The position numbers and the translations under genes were made by a program. From positions 32,571,715-32,635,714 of the forward strand of contig LS997562.1 of NCBI GenBank assembly GCA_000469685.2: 64,000 nucleotides of DNA, given 5' to 3'. Each line of letters begins with the position of its first letter. Position 1 is the first letter of the stretch. Shown here one piece after another: positions 39,001 through 45,449 of this stretch. Under the pieces are notes generated by a model that worked only from the letters and a program-made list of their open reading frames with translations, ran no database searches and had not been told where the DNA came from. The stretch comes from Haemonchus contortus (lineage: Eukaryota; Nematoda; Chromadorea; Rhabditida; Trichostrongylidae).

Positions 39001-41176
39001 TGGAACTGAACTTCAGGCTTTGCCCTTGAATTTAATGGCCAGCAATAAATGCCATGTGATAGTAACTTACTCTCGCTTCAGAAGTGCTTCTTGATCTTCA
39101 GTCATTGTCGTGGAAGTGGATTCAAGTTCACGAGTTCTTCTGCGTTGTTTGTAATATTCTGTCGGAGTCTCAAAGTACGATCCAGGGATCCATCCTGATT
39201 TGGGTGGTCGTGCCTGAACCAGGATAGGTCTCTTCCCGAACGGCAATTGTATAGCCCATGATCAACACTCCAATTCATTCTTACGTATTTTACCGAGAGT
39301 ATTTCTTATTCTTGGCTTATTCTACTTTACACTGCCTATAAATCATGTCTTGAATTCGAACAATGGAGTAAACAAAAACAAGAAGGACGATCCCAGGGCA
39401 TTTTGCCCGCTGGATATTTCCGAAGAGTCACCACAGAATATTCCATACTTATCTCGGAAGTGGTAGTGGAGGCACGGCTTAGAGGAGTGAAGGGGAGTTG
39501 TTAATTCAAGAAAAGGTCGGTACCTCGTATTTTAGCGAAATTCTTCCGAAATTAAATTTGTAGACGTTTCCCAGTCCTCATGGTCCCTGCCTCTCCAAAG
39601 GGGTTTGGGAACTATTCCTTCTCTTCTTAGGAGTTTTCTAAAGCAAAATACCTGATGCTGGGATCAAAACGAACCTTAGTTCGCACTAGCCAACTGGCTG
39701 GATTCTTCTTGTCTAGAACTTCGACAATCTGACCCTGTTCAAGGGGAATACCTTCGACATCAGTAGCTTCTGGTTGATAGTCTTGGATTGCGATATAAAC
39801 AGGATACGAACGAGTATCCGAGCCCTGAACAGCACTCCAATCAAACCGCATACACATTGATTGTGAATATGGTGGAAATATTGACTTTTGTATTGATTGA
39901 ATTCCTTGAAATCTTGCCAAAATTGAATTTCTGATTGAACTAGGCTGTAAGTAGTACCGTGATGATTTCCGAGCTCACAGAACGTCCTCGTTGGTCACTT
40001 CGTGATGTCATCGACTCGGATCGAAAACTCGATCGAGACGAATGAGCACTATAGTTCACATCCTCGCTTGCGGTATATTTTCTAAAATCGATTAACAATA
40101 ATCTGGATTTTAGGGATGAATCATCTGTTCTCAATTGCTTTGGTTTTCAGAAGTTTCTCTTAAGCTGTTTTATGTTTTAAACCAGTAGTGTAATGCCAGC
40201 CAGAGCTTGCCAGCTGAGAAACCTGAAGCGTTCGTTCTGATCGGTTTTGTAGGAATGGGCAAAAAGCCTCCAGGGCCTCACTGGAGACTGAAAGGATGCT
40301 CCCCTGGCGGGGTGTTGAGGCTCTGGAATGCACATGTGACTATCTGCAATCCTTTATGGTCTTACAGGGAGCCAAGGCGGCGTTTTCCTTAACCAAAACG
40401 GATTATGGCTCTCCCATAAGGGAAAGTTTCTGTTGCCAGTGCGACTTAGTCAGGGTGCCAGGGTACGCGCATCTCCCTAAGCTAGAGTTAGCTAGAGTTG
40501 GGCCTTAAGGAGACCTTGGTGAAGATAGTCGGAGGGCCCTTCTGGGTGATCCCTTCCCTCAAAAAAGAACCATTTTTTCACGGTAATCGATTATCCGGAG
40601 CGATAATATGTGATTTCCTGGATTTGTGTGTGCGCATCAATTTTCGCGCTGTTCCTTGAGGACTTCGTGGGCGTTGAGAGAGCGGGATTGCAAACAAATC
40701 CACAACTGGACACCTGTGCGGCGGCACAGACACGAAAAGAAATACGTAACAAAAAAATTGTTTCAGGAGGTAGTCCTCCTTTGACTTCCCGGGCTTCCCG
40801 TAAGAAGCTGGGAGCGATCACCACAAGACCAAACTGCCTACGACACCTCCTAGACACTCTTGAAAGGCTTAGGAGCTCAAATCCACAGTAGGAATCGGTT
40901 TCATTGATTGAGCTGAAAGTTTTGCAGGGTTGAGCCTGACCATCAATCTAACGCTTTAGATAGGAGCTGTAGACTTCACCAATCATGAGAACAGCGCTTG
41001 TCTCACTGACATTACAACTGGCCATAGAAAAACGTTCACAGCGTTGCGGTGCAGGATTTTAACGGCCCGCCACATGGAAGAACTTTGATGACAAGATAAA
41101 GATGTAAATAATAATCGCTGATTCACCTGTAAGAGCTGTATTTACGGTCGAACTGTCTTTGGCGACGACTCGCCAT
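1..41176 (-). CDS. unc-89: unc-89 (obscurin-like giant muscle protein), 5' part, 29 exons, cut by left edge
   Basis: UNC-89/obscurin is a giant sarcomere M-line scaffold with a Rho guanine-nucleotide exchange module; this is its N-terminal 1,073 residues. Exons in transcript order: 41176-41127, 40081-39958, 39824-39675, 39213-39071, 31379-31209, 30962-30917, 30301-30185, 11919-11824, 11041-10877, 10751-10617, 10509-10424, 10364-10282, 9046-8930, 8351-8241, 6901-6769, 6569-6476, 6397-6314, 6255-6166, 5561-5449, 5250-5121, 5020-4895, 4704-4621, 3354-3238, 2841-2773, 2451-2236, 716-594, 440-376, 279-141, 43-1 (partial). Each boundary has GT/AG and all phases agree. The predicted protein follows remembered C. 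elegans UNC-89 from residue 1 without gaps that break a domain. The start ATG at 41176 is the first after an in-frame stop. The later Ig, KSP, FN3 and kinase parts lie outside the window. Confidence 0.97.
141..716 (-). CDS. unc-89: unc-89 exons 26-28: immunoglobulin domain 5 and start of domain 6
   Basis: Exon 26 (716-594) has FETTVRGSPNPEVTWFINGQ. Exon 27 (440-376) is only 65 nt and encodes NHDHKLTIDSAQYAGTVLC. Exon 28 (279-141) continues with RAENIVGRFETKARLTVI, then a Lys/Pro linker and the first strand of Ig domain 6 (EVEGNTVVFE). Exon 27 fits only by frame and homology, because it is too short to stand out as an open frame. Confidence 0.94.
717..2235 (-). other. unc-89 intron 25 (1,519 bp)
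   Basis: No coding potential is seen. The only pattern is a short GCTA tetranucleotide run at 1867-1880. The open frames here are short and lack codon structure. Confidence 0.8.
2236..3300 (-). CDS. unc-89: unc-89 exons 23 (end) to 25: immunoglobulin domain 4
   Basis: The domain begins at the end of exon 23 (PSFAKPLEDRVVQENAV), runs through exon 24 (2841-2773; VSFDVDVLGYPDPTVTFYLKG) and ends in exon 25 (2451-2236). Exon 25 carries ADGYYKVIISGCTVDAHDGE, IICRAVNEHGTAESRARLTV and the link into domain 5 (APTFIKDIEDQ). The core Trp of the C strand is a Phe here (VTF), so this is a somewhat divergent I-set domain. Confidence 0.94.
3238..5020 (-). CDS. unc-89: unc-89 exons 21-23: immunoglobulin domain 3
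   Basis: Exon 21 (5020-4895) has ECNEGDEVRFKSVITGDP and PEITWMINGIPLSESEK. Exon 22 (4704-4621) has FISEDGICILIIKDVTRHF and VTCQ. Exon 23 (3354-3238) starts GSNRLGTTSCDGRLKV, then the PPAPPSF linker into the next domain. The first core cysteine of the B strand is absent and the domain has FKSV there, as I recall for the C. elegans protein. Confidence 0.94.
3355..4620 (-). other. unc-89 intron 22 (1,266 bp)
   Basis: Contains an A/T-only tract around 3410-3500. At 4584-4616, beside the exon 22 donor, an 11-12-bp unit with core GGTACTGT occurs three times in tandem. No gene is seen. The 396-bp intron at 2842-3237 likewise holds nothing notable. Confidence 0.75.
5121..6255 (-). CDS. unc-89: unc-89 exons 18-20: immunoglobulin domain 2
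   Basis: Exon 18 (6255-6166) reads from VEKEAAPPRFVNALKD to VINFECE. Exon 19 (5561-5449) has VEGWPEPELVWLVDDQPL with the core Trp. Exon 20 (5250-5121) has DAQPDDTGVYCVKIQNEYG, then the linker PDPDKNHVAPEFQ. The arginine before DAQ is split AG|A across introns, which decides the frame of exon 20. Confidence 0.95.
5562..6165 (-). other. unc-89 intron 18 (604 bp)
   Basis: AT-rich sequence between exons 19 and 18. No gene, repeat or RNA signal is seen. Confidence 0.75.
6314..6901 (-). CDS. unc-89: unc-89 exons 15-17: immunoglobulin domain 1
   Basis: I-set Ig domain, residues about 540-635. Exon 15 (6901-6769) holds the early strands with MCLKVTGYPLPEIT and the split core Trp (TG|G). Exon 16 (6569-6476) begins YKDDVQLHEDERH and ends ALTIDPVQ. 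Exon 17 (6397-6314) carries VEDTGRYTCMATNEYGQA, the DxGxYxCxAxNxxG signature of I-set domains. The two core cysteines and the Trp are all present. Confidence 0.95.
6902..8240 (-). other. unc-89 intron 14 (1,339 bp)
   Basis: Mostly AT-rich. A moderately GC-rich block at about 7660-7920 stands out and may be an old repeat, but I recognise no family. The 578-bp intron at 8352-8929 is plain. Confidence 0.7.
8241..9046 (-). CDS. unc-89: unc-89 exons 13-14: Ser/Pro-rich linker before the Ig array
   Basis: Exon 13 (9046-8930) encodes an acidic, Ser-rich stretch with MRSEFSEYSAGSRRSS. Exon 14 (8351-8241) encodes PEEGGPPRKKVKSPP, then SPTGSSTSIYSGGSSSIDW. Exon 14 is nearly identical to remembered C. 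elegans sequence although the linker has no recognised fold, which suggests functional constraint (a binding or phosphorylation site); that is inference. The donor after exon 14 is GTGCGT, chosen because it alone gives W-T-T-T-G across the junction. Confidence 0.92.
9047..10281 (-). other. unc-89 intron 12 with GC-rich island (9230-9670)
   Basis: About 440 bp at 9230-9670 are far richer in G and C than the flanks and hold many CpG steps. Open frames exist on both strands (9434-9640 plus, 9653-9450 minus), but both are low-complexity readings of the same GC-rich text without homology. It could be an old repeat, an alternative exon or a regulatory island. Confidence 0.5.
10282..10993 (-). CDS. 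unc-89: unc-89 end of exon 9 to exon 12: PH domain
   Basis: The pleckstrin-homology domain follows the DH domain directly, residues about 340-450. It starts in exon 9 at LGRLIRH. Exon 10 (10751-10617) has YVFLFKNKLMI, a typical PH strand pair, and exon 11 (10509-10424) has LDKYTVSTHVLHEDTILL. Exon 12 (10364-10282) has the C-terminal helix YVRKAWVKDITEEQ with its invariant Trp. Exon 12 ends in phase 1 and joins exon 13 to give AYAAER. In the family the PH domain supports the exchange activity of the DH domain. Confidence 0.93.
10877..31379 (-). CDS. unc-89: unc-89 exons 5-9: DH (RhoGEF) domain
   Basis: Residues about 157-335 are a Dbl-homology domain, the catalytic half of the Rho exchange module. 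Exon 5 (31379-31209) carries the first helix with VYHDLLRSEEEFV and ELYNFHA. Exon 6 (30962-30917) has VMLKGLNYYSDDPGK, and exon 7 (30301-30185) has TFIRLERDFDHHVQF. Exon 8 (11919-11824) has HTFAEHLKNVSERITHY. Exon 9 (11041-10877) has the last conserved helix, FVKYTARANQSSKSMQKALE. Exons 7 and 8 are 18.3 kb apart, yet both junctions are in frame and neither half is damaged. C. elegans UNC-89 DH-PH is reported to activate RHO-1. Confidence 0.95.
11042..11823 (-). other. unc-89 intron 8 (782 bp)
   Basis: No gene seen. TTAAAGGCACC at 11060 resembles the ends of the palindromic element at 46032-46602, so a remnant of that family is possible. Confidence 0.55.
14347..14561 (-). mobile_element. tRNA-derived SINE, family A, copy 1
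   Basis: The complement of this block carries a polymerase III B-box-like GGTTCAAATTC, then the family body (GTCTGAATT, CTAGGCCAACCAGG, GGTACCAGATCC) and the tail containing GAATGCGTATT-like sequence. It is diverged, and a G run at 14448-14460 interrupts the middle. It is recognised by alignment with the copies at 26457 and 62983. Confidence 0.7.
16338..16545 (-). mobile_element. tRNA-derived SINE, family A, copy 2 (degraded)
   Basis: Shares the tail (TTTTGAATGCGTATGCGGCC), the CTAGCCGATG segment and the head (GGTGCAGTGGCAGGTGACAG on the complement). The middle has changed strongly and the B box is mutated (GTGTCGAATCC). Confidence 0.6.
20816..21060 (+). mobile_element. tRNA-derived SINE, family A, copy 3
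   Basis: The B-box-like GGATCGAATCCCGG at 20860 is followed by the family body with GGTACCGGACC, a GGAGTATAAATGTGC segment, TTGGCTGGTAAATGCAAG and the tail up to GTCGAATGCGGGGC. Orientation is plus. Confidence 0.68.
26457..26711 (-). mobile_element. tRNA-derived SINE, family A, copy 4 (best intronic copy)
   Basis: On the complement, an A-box-like GGTGTAGTGACAAGTGGC and a B box GGGTTCGAATCCCGG, about 30 bp apart, start the element. Then come GCCAACCAAGCCATCCATC, TTGGTATCGTGCTCGACTG, GAGGATAAAAGCAC and a tail ending in GGAAATCGAATGCGGGG. It is nearly full length and close to the copies at 52792 and 62983. Confidence 0.78.
27121..27348 (-). mobile_element. tRNA-derived SINE, family A, copy 5 (degraded)
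   Basis: Has the tail (CGACTTCCACTCTCATTC, then TTTTGAATGC), the CTAGCCGATGTATAAG segment, a GGGAGATGGAAG body and a mutated head (GTGGTTCAACACCC). A short internal duplication, TACGTTTTGAATGCTTTA, is visible near 27150-27185. Confidence 0.62.
27861..28047. repeat. Fold-back (hairpin) element
   Basis: Left arm 27861-27946 and right arm 27967-28047 are reverse complements over about 80 bp with few mismatches, around a 20-nt loop. Shared parts include TATGTCAAGGATATATGGG, GTTATGAGAGACTGA and AAGAAATTTC at the outer ends. Probably a fold-back MITE in the unc-89 giant intron. Confidence 0.85.
30302..30916 (-). other. unc-89 intron 6 (615 bp)
   Basis: No feature seen beyond splice sites. The 246-bp intron 5 (30963-31208) is likewise plain. 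Confidence 0.75.
34099..34440 (-). repeat. Inverted tRNA-like repeat, left arm (family B)
   Basis: About 342 bp, near-identical in reverse complement to 35764-36104. Conserved parts include CCCGTAGGTGGTTTTGAACG, GGCCCGGGGCCTCCCTGTGT, GATAGTGTGGTGGGTTGATA (A-box-like) and ATCAAGGTTCGGTTCCTTGA (mutated B box). Both arms end in a segment with TTTGGGCTCAATATTG. Confidence 0.8.
35093..35452 (-). CDS. Unidentified 119-codon open frame inside the inverted-repeat pair
   Basis: I do not recognise this protein. The frame stays open from an upstream TGA near 35490 to a TAA at 35093, and has ordinary composition rather than the skew of chance frames: charged, with CEEVEFVKDDHNYPL, SPDEDSDEWFANKTSLWGY, SLHVCDLPHELQFYGTGG and HEKHVLYYHDKRPSTG. 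It lies on the same strand as unc-89 within its intron 4, between the family B arms. It may be an exon of a gene captured by a mobile element, a piece of element-encoded protein, or a retained fragment of a nested gene. No convincing acceptor is seen just upstream. It is not part of UNC-89, since exons 4 and 5 join in frame without it. Confidence 0.35.
   Translation of the reverse strand: MVPSRTYRYYENPVILCEEVEFVKDDHNYPLRSPDEDSDEWFANKTSLWGYRGSEVKRSLHVCDLPHELQFYGTGGRVYSLLQLEFQKKPHLLEHEKHVLYYHDKRPSTGKLRQHELSK
35764..36104 (+). repeat. Inverted tRNA-like repeat, right arm (family B)
   Basis: Reverse complement of the left arm with only scattered substitutions. Here the B box reads GATTCGAACC on the plus strand, i.e. 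GGTTCGAATC on the minus, preceded by GTGTGGTGGACTGATAGGC. This suggests a second tRNA-derived SINE family, with two copies in opposite orientation about 1.3 kb apart. Confidence 0.8.
38133..38312 (+). mobile_element. tRNA-derived SINE, family A, copy 6 (5' truncated)
   Basis: Only the body and tail remain: TCGGTACTGGACTCGTCTGG, GAGGACAAAGGCCATGAG, then CATACGCATTCAAAATGCC. The tRNA-like head with the A and B boxes is missing. Confidence 0.6.
39071..39824 (-). CDS. unc-89: unc-89 exons 3-4: SH3 domain
   Basis: Residues about 64-125 form an SH3 domain. The core YPVYIAIQDY is followed by the acidic RT loop, the VEVLDKK turn, WLVRTK (binding-surface Trp) and SGWIPGSYFE, where the GW..P..Y pattern closes the fold. 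Exon 3 (39824-39675) ends in WLVRTK and exon 4 (39213-39071) begins ARPPKSGW. Exon 4 continues into a basic Glu/Arg-rich linker that leads to the DH domain. In the family this SH3 sits directly before the RhoGEF module, as here. Confidence 0.95.
39958..41176 (-). CDS. unc-89: unc-89 exons 1-2: N-terminal leader
   Basis: Exon 1 (41176-41127) encodes 16 residues starting MASRRQRQFDRK and ends in phase 2. Exon 2 (40081-39958) adds a Ser/Arg-rich stretch with the core DVNYSAHSSRSS. Both match the leader of C. elegans UNC-89 closely, which fixes the start codon. An in-frame TAG lies five codons before the ATG, so no longer start is possible in this exon. The serines and arginines suggest a disordered, possibly phosphorylated leader; that is inference. 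The 1,045-bp intron between them carries the GC-rich block listed separately. Confidence 0.93.
40082..41126 (-). other. unc-89 intron 1 with GC-rich block (40190-40890)
   Basis: About 700 bp at 40190-40890 are GC-rich and open in several frames (for example 40610-40891 plus, 93 codons; 40857-40591 minus, 88 codons). The texture is that of a decayed mobile element rather than a regulatory intron, but I recognise no domain. Intron 3 (39214-39674, 461 bp) shows nothing. Confidence 0.5.
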
Positions 41177-41500
41177 CGCGATTTCGTCCTACTGGCGCTG
41201 AACTGCTGCGTCTGTATACGCTGCTCAGCTGACGATGGTTCCAGAGAAGGCGAGAACACTGTCAGCTGATTTTCAACGAGTCGGTCGAGAAGCGTTCGTC
41301 GTGAAACTAGCAATCTTTGCTTGCTTCGGCGCCGGCCCAGCCGAGTCGCAAAGAGGCGAATGGAGATGAAGGGGGGATTGCTGGTTGGCGACCTCCTCAC
41401 TATCGCCCCTCCCTACCCCCTTACCCCTCCCTTCCTCCTCAGGCCTACGCGTCCACGTCGGCACCTACTGTTACACAACACCTAGACTCAATGGGCACGC
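41177..41500 (-). promoter_or_regulatory. unc-89 5' leader and putative promoter region
   Basis: The segment upstream of the unc-89 ATG is richer in G and C and ends in CCAGTAGGACGAAATCGCG before the start codon. I see no TATA box and no certain trans-splice acceptor, so the exact transcript start is unknown. The assignment rests only on position. Confidence 0.35.
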
Positions 41501-42462
41501 ATGAACTTTCAGATATGCAAATAGATACGGGGGATCTCCCATTGCTATGCCTCGTTATAATGGCAATGAGGCGAACCCCATCGGGGCTACATAGTTCCCT
41601 CGCTACGAACCCGCATCCGGAGTTGATCTCAATGATTCCGGAGTTGATTTCAATCCACAGACAAAGGAAGTTTGGTTGCTATATGTTTATCCATCTATCT
41701 AATTTCTGGAAAGATCTGCCACCCGATGTAGACTTTGTTATCAGTTTCAAGGGGTTACGATACAAATCGAAAGAAATCCAGGAAGAATCAGAATCCAAAG
41801 AAATAAACAGTTATGTAAATAACGGCCACAAACAAAAGTGTTCGCCCAGATCATCTTGATCAGGGTTCGACCCAGATCATCAGCTGACCCAGCTTTGGGT
41901 CGGCTGGGCATGCAGTCCGAGCTGTTGGTGGAAGTATCGCCAGTTCTCCCCTGTACCTCTACATTCGGCATTAGGATGGTACTGACATCTTAGAGGTGGG
42001 AACCATCCCTACGGAATTCGGTCCGAAGACTGTGCAAGTGAGAGGCCCCCCGTTGCTCTTACAGGTAATTTTGCCTGGGTTTCTCTTCTGAACTACTAGC
42101 AAAAGTCGAAAATTAACCACTTTCTGCAAATGAAAGGTAAAGTAAAGTTGAAGGAAAGATAGGTAATAAAGACTTCAAAAAACTCAAATTTCGCAAGAAT
42201 TATGACAGCTGGGAAGGGGTTAGCAAGAAACTCGCCAATGGTCGTTTCGTCATCCTAGTCTTGGATACGGTCAAAGCAGTCCGAAAAAATTGTTTTCTTT
42301 CAAATTTCCTCGAAACGACTGCCTTTTTAGACCATTTTGAGGTTCCGTACGGACCCAATGGCTTCCAGGTCCAAGTTCTCATTTTTATCCGAACTTTAAA
42401 GAATTTTTTCTCAGTCTCTATACCACGACGGGAAATTTCATCTGGATATCAAAGAAATTTTA

Positions 42463-43038
42463 TTAGGTTGATGCATAATTATTGCGGTTTTTTTCAACAA
42501 ATTTTAATTAAGGAAACGATAGAAATACTGGGCAAAAACATGTTCAAATAATTACTCTGGAACTTATCCACCATCTACATTAAGCACTGCTTCCCGTTGA
42601 CTATATAGTCGGATTCCAAAAGCGAAGATGTTTTGATCCTTGGGTGCGATCCACGCTTTGACATCAGCCATCAAGTCATCCAAATCGACGGAAGTTCTAT
42701 TCTTTAGCCATTTTTTCAGCGAACGGTTGACGTGATAGTCCATAAAAGGTTCTGCCGGTAAATGTAGTTGATTCAGAAGCAGATCCTCTCTCTTAGTTGG
42801 CTTTTGCGGATTGTTCAATCGCCGAGAAGTTATTGAGATCGCGGAATGACTGTGCCACCTTACAATCTTTCTCGAAGTAATTAAGCCTAATTTCGCGAGT
42901 ATGCGGATGGTTTTTTGAGTACATTCTTGTAGAGGAACTCAAGTAGATCATTTCTAGAAAAAACCTGAACTCAGTATTCAAATTTCATCGAGAGAAAAAA
43001 ACCATGACAAAATCCGCAATAATTATGCATCAACCTAA
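42463..43038 (-). mobile_element. Mariner (bandit-like) deletion derivative, 576 bp, with TA duplication
   Basis: Perfect 25-bp terminal inverted repeats start TTAGGTTGATGCATAATTAT and are flanked by TA at 42461-42462 and 43039-43040. Inside, on the minus strand, 42981-42793 encodes an N-terminal piece (TREIRLNYFEKDCKVAQSF) like the mariner DNA-binding domain. The frame at 42818-42564 encodes the transposase C-terminus (YHVNRSLKKWLKNRTS, DLMADVKAWI, AVLNVDGG). The catalytic middle is deleted and the pieces are in different frames, so it cannot make transposase, but the ends look intact. Bandit is a mariner known from a dog hookworm. Confidence 0.9.
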
Positions 43039-45449
43039 TAGTTAGTCATCAGTTGGGCCAAAAGTCCAATCCGTATCGATGCTCATTTTGGTTTTTAGGC
43101 ATCTGATTCATGCTTACTCATCCTCTTAGCCCTCCAAAAGTTGTTGCTCATTCACGAAATCCGGAGCAGGATGTAGGCGCAGAAAGTGAAAGGAAACGAG
43201 TAAGTGAGAGGAATGAGTGTAAGCATCATCCTGGATCAGAAGATAAGCCGGTAAAGTTGCTTCGCCGTGTTCTGCTCTGGAAGTACACCATTCTCAAATG
43301 ATAGCCTTGTGTGGTCGTGGGCTTCAAGTCTTTATAGAAAACGGCCGGCCCCTTCCTAAAATTTCTCCTGAAGCTACCCTCAGTTTTATGACGATTACTT
43401 ACCATTTTTAGACGCTCCGATCTTCCGAAGATTCAAAACTTCAGTAAGCAACCGTTTAGAACCAATTCGTCTTCGTCAGAACCTGAAAGTCGAGAAACCA
43501 ACAGAACCTGAAAGTCGAGGAACCGATTGAGATTGGTGAAGGGGTATCTTCTGGTCAAGAGGATTGTCTTGAGATCTGTCTAGATTTAAGTGAGGATCGA
43601 CCTCACCTGCTTTCTCAACTTTCAGGCTCTGACTGTTCGCTGGATCCAGGTTGAAATCCTCGGAAGGCTAAAGCCAGTGCATACACAAGTCAAAGCGTAA
43701 GCCAAAGATTGAGAGGAAGTTGACCATGGTCTATTTTTCAATTCATATATTTCTCCTAATTCTCGAAATCAAGAATTTTCTACCGAGTTGTTTCAAAATA
43801 GTTACTATAAGTATAAACCGCTTTACCAATGTTTACCATTTAATACCCTCCCCCTCCTTCTCATACATGCTTTCCCAGCACCCACATTTCCACATGACTG
43901 CAGAGGTCTCGATAGAACCTTTAAACTCCTGCATGTCCTCTGATACCTGGGCTTCAATGTGCACGAGTTCAAAAAACGCATCAAATACGAACTTCTTGGT
44001 CTTATTTATTTATTAAAAATTTGTTTGTATTGTTGAGCACTACAGCAAAACGAATTACAGCCCGTGAATGAGGGTAATTTTGAATAAACTATTTAGTTTA
44101 ATTTTAATTACCTCGACCAACTTTTTCGTATTTTTTACAAGTCGAATGACCCGCTTACGCTAAACTTCTTTCCTTCCTGTTTCCTAGAATTTCCGAAGGG
44201 GGATGTCACCAATTAGGTGGGCACAACAGAGCTGACGTGGGAGAACAAACTTGAAGGAACAGTTAAAGATCAAAATGGTTTCTGAGTATCACTCTAAGAT
44301 GAACTGAGGCCCACCTGTACTACAAATGTGCCGCTATCAGATCGAAAAACGGCCCAGATAGGGCATTATAAGAGCCCAAAAATTGTATCGGTTGTATGCC
44401 TCACTAAAGGCGGACGAGTCCCAATGACATTGTACAAGCTGCACCATACACAAGGGACACCCATGTAGGAAATTCAAACAACTTATCATGATACATTGTG
44501 ACAGTGGAAGACAGTTTTAGACAATTTTGGCTTGGCGAATTCAGCCCTTTGCGCAATTGCACCAACTCAAATCTCGTCCGAACACTCCTTCTATGCCAGC
44601 TCCGTCATGGTAATCTCGTACAACCTCTATTCTCAGTACCTCTAGGAAATCTTTCTAGCCAAGTCAGCTTATTCTCTCGCTTTTACGCCGCTGATGCACT
44701 ATTTTCAACCGGTACTTTCAATTCCCAACTTAAAAAGGGTACCTCAGAATTACCGTGAAGTGTTCCTTAAACGCTTACGCTTGCGTGATTCTCTTCTGTT
44801 GCCGTTGATCTCAAATTAACCATCTATTAAGAATATGATTCTCCCTCTCTGTTTACCCATCAACTTTGCCTTAGCTAAGCGACATGGTTAGTCCATAAAA
44901 GTTTTGACTGATACTAATGCTGTTGATTGATGAAAACACCACTCTCAGAAATCCATATCTTAGTCTTTCTTATCATTATGCGTGTAAATAAATCACTGAT
45001 CCACTTTTTCGAGTCGAAATTCTAAGAATATTGATGATTAAAAAGGTTTTGTGGCAACCGATATCGAGATAAGGAGAACACGTGGTCCTTTGATGTGACG
45101 CAAACCTTAAGGCATAACCCCGTAATTCAGTTTATACGCATGAGCCAAACTTCATTATCTTTACGTGACACTGACTTTGATCGGCCATTTGTCCCTCATT
45201 TTTATCATCCTATTCTATCATCCCGTCTTCTCCTGTCTTCTCCTATAAGACCTTAATATCTCAAGGGTTTATCGTATATGTCAAAGAGATGATGCATTAA
45301 AAAGACTTCAAAATCCTTAATCAGCAATCATTAGCTGTTATCATCTTTTGGGGTCTGATAATTCTAATCTACATCATATACTGAAGTAGCCTTGCTCTGC
45401 TGGAATGCGGAACGAGGAAGTGATTCAGTGGCAGTTATCGACCATCATC

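Larger units (their letters stand above)
31380..39070 (-). other. unc-89 intron 4 (7,691 bp)
   Basis: Separates the SH3 exons from the DH exons. It contains the inverted tRNA-like repeats at 34099-34440 and 35764-36104, the 119-codon open frame between them, a truncated SINE at 38133-38312, a 22-bp tandem duplication at 38666-38709 and a very AT-rich stretch at about 36360-36500. The rest shows nothing I can name. Confidence 0.8.

Noticed and set aside
41059..41400. 113-codon minus-strand frame covering unc-89 exon 1
   Set aside because: It is out of frame with the UNC-89 start, runs through the exon 1 donor into the intron and has no homology. The true frame begins at 41176.
41317..41859. 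Longest simple open frame in the window (180 codons, plus strand)
   Set aside because: It begins antisense to the unc-89 leader, has a Pro/Ser-rich low-complexity start, no domain and no splice context. Chance is the simpler reading, though RNA-seq could change this.
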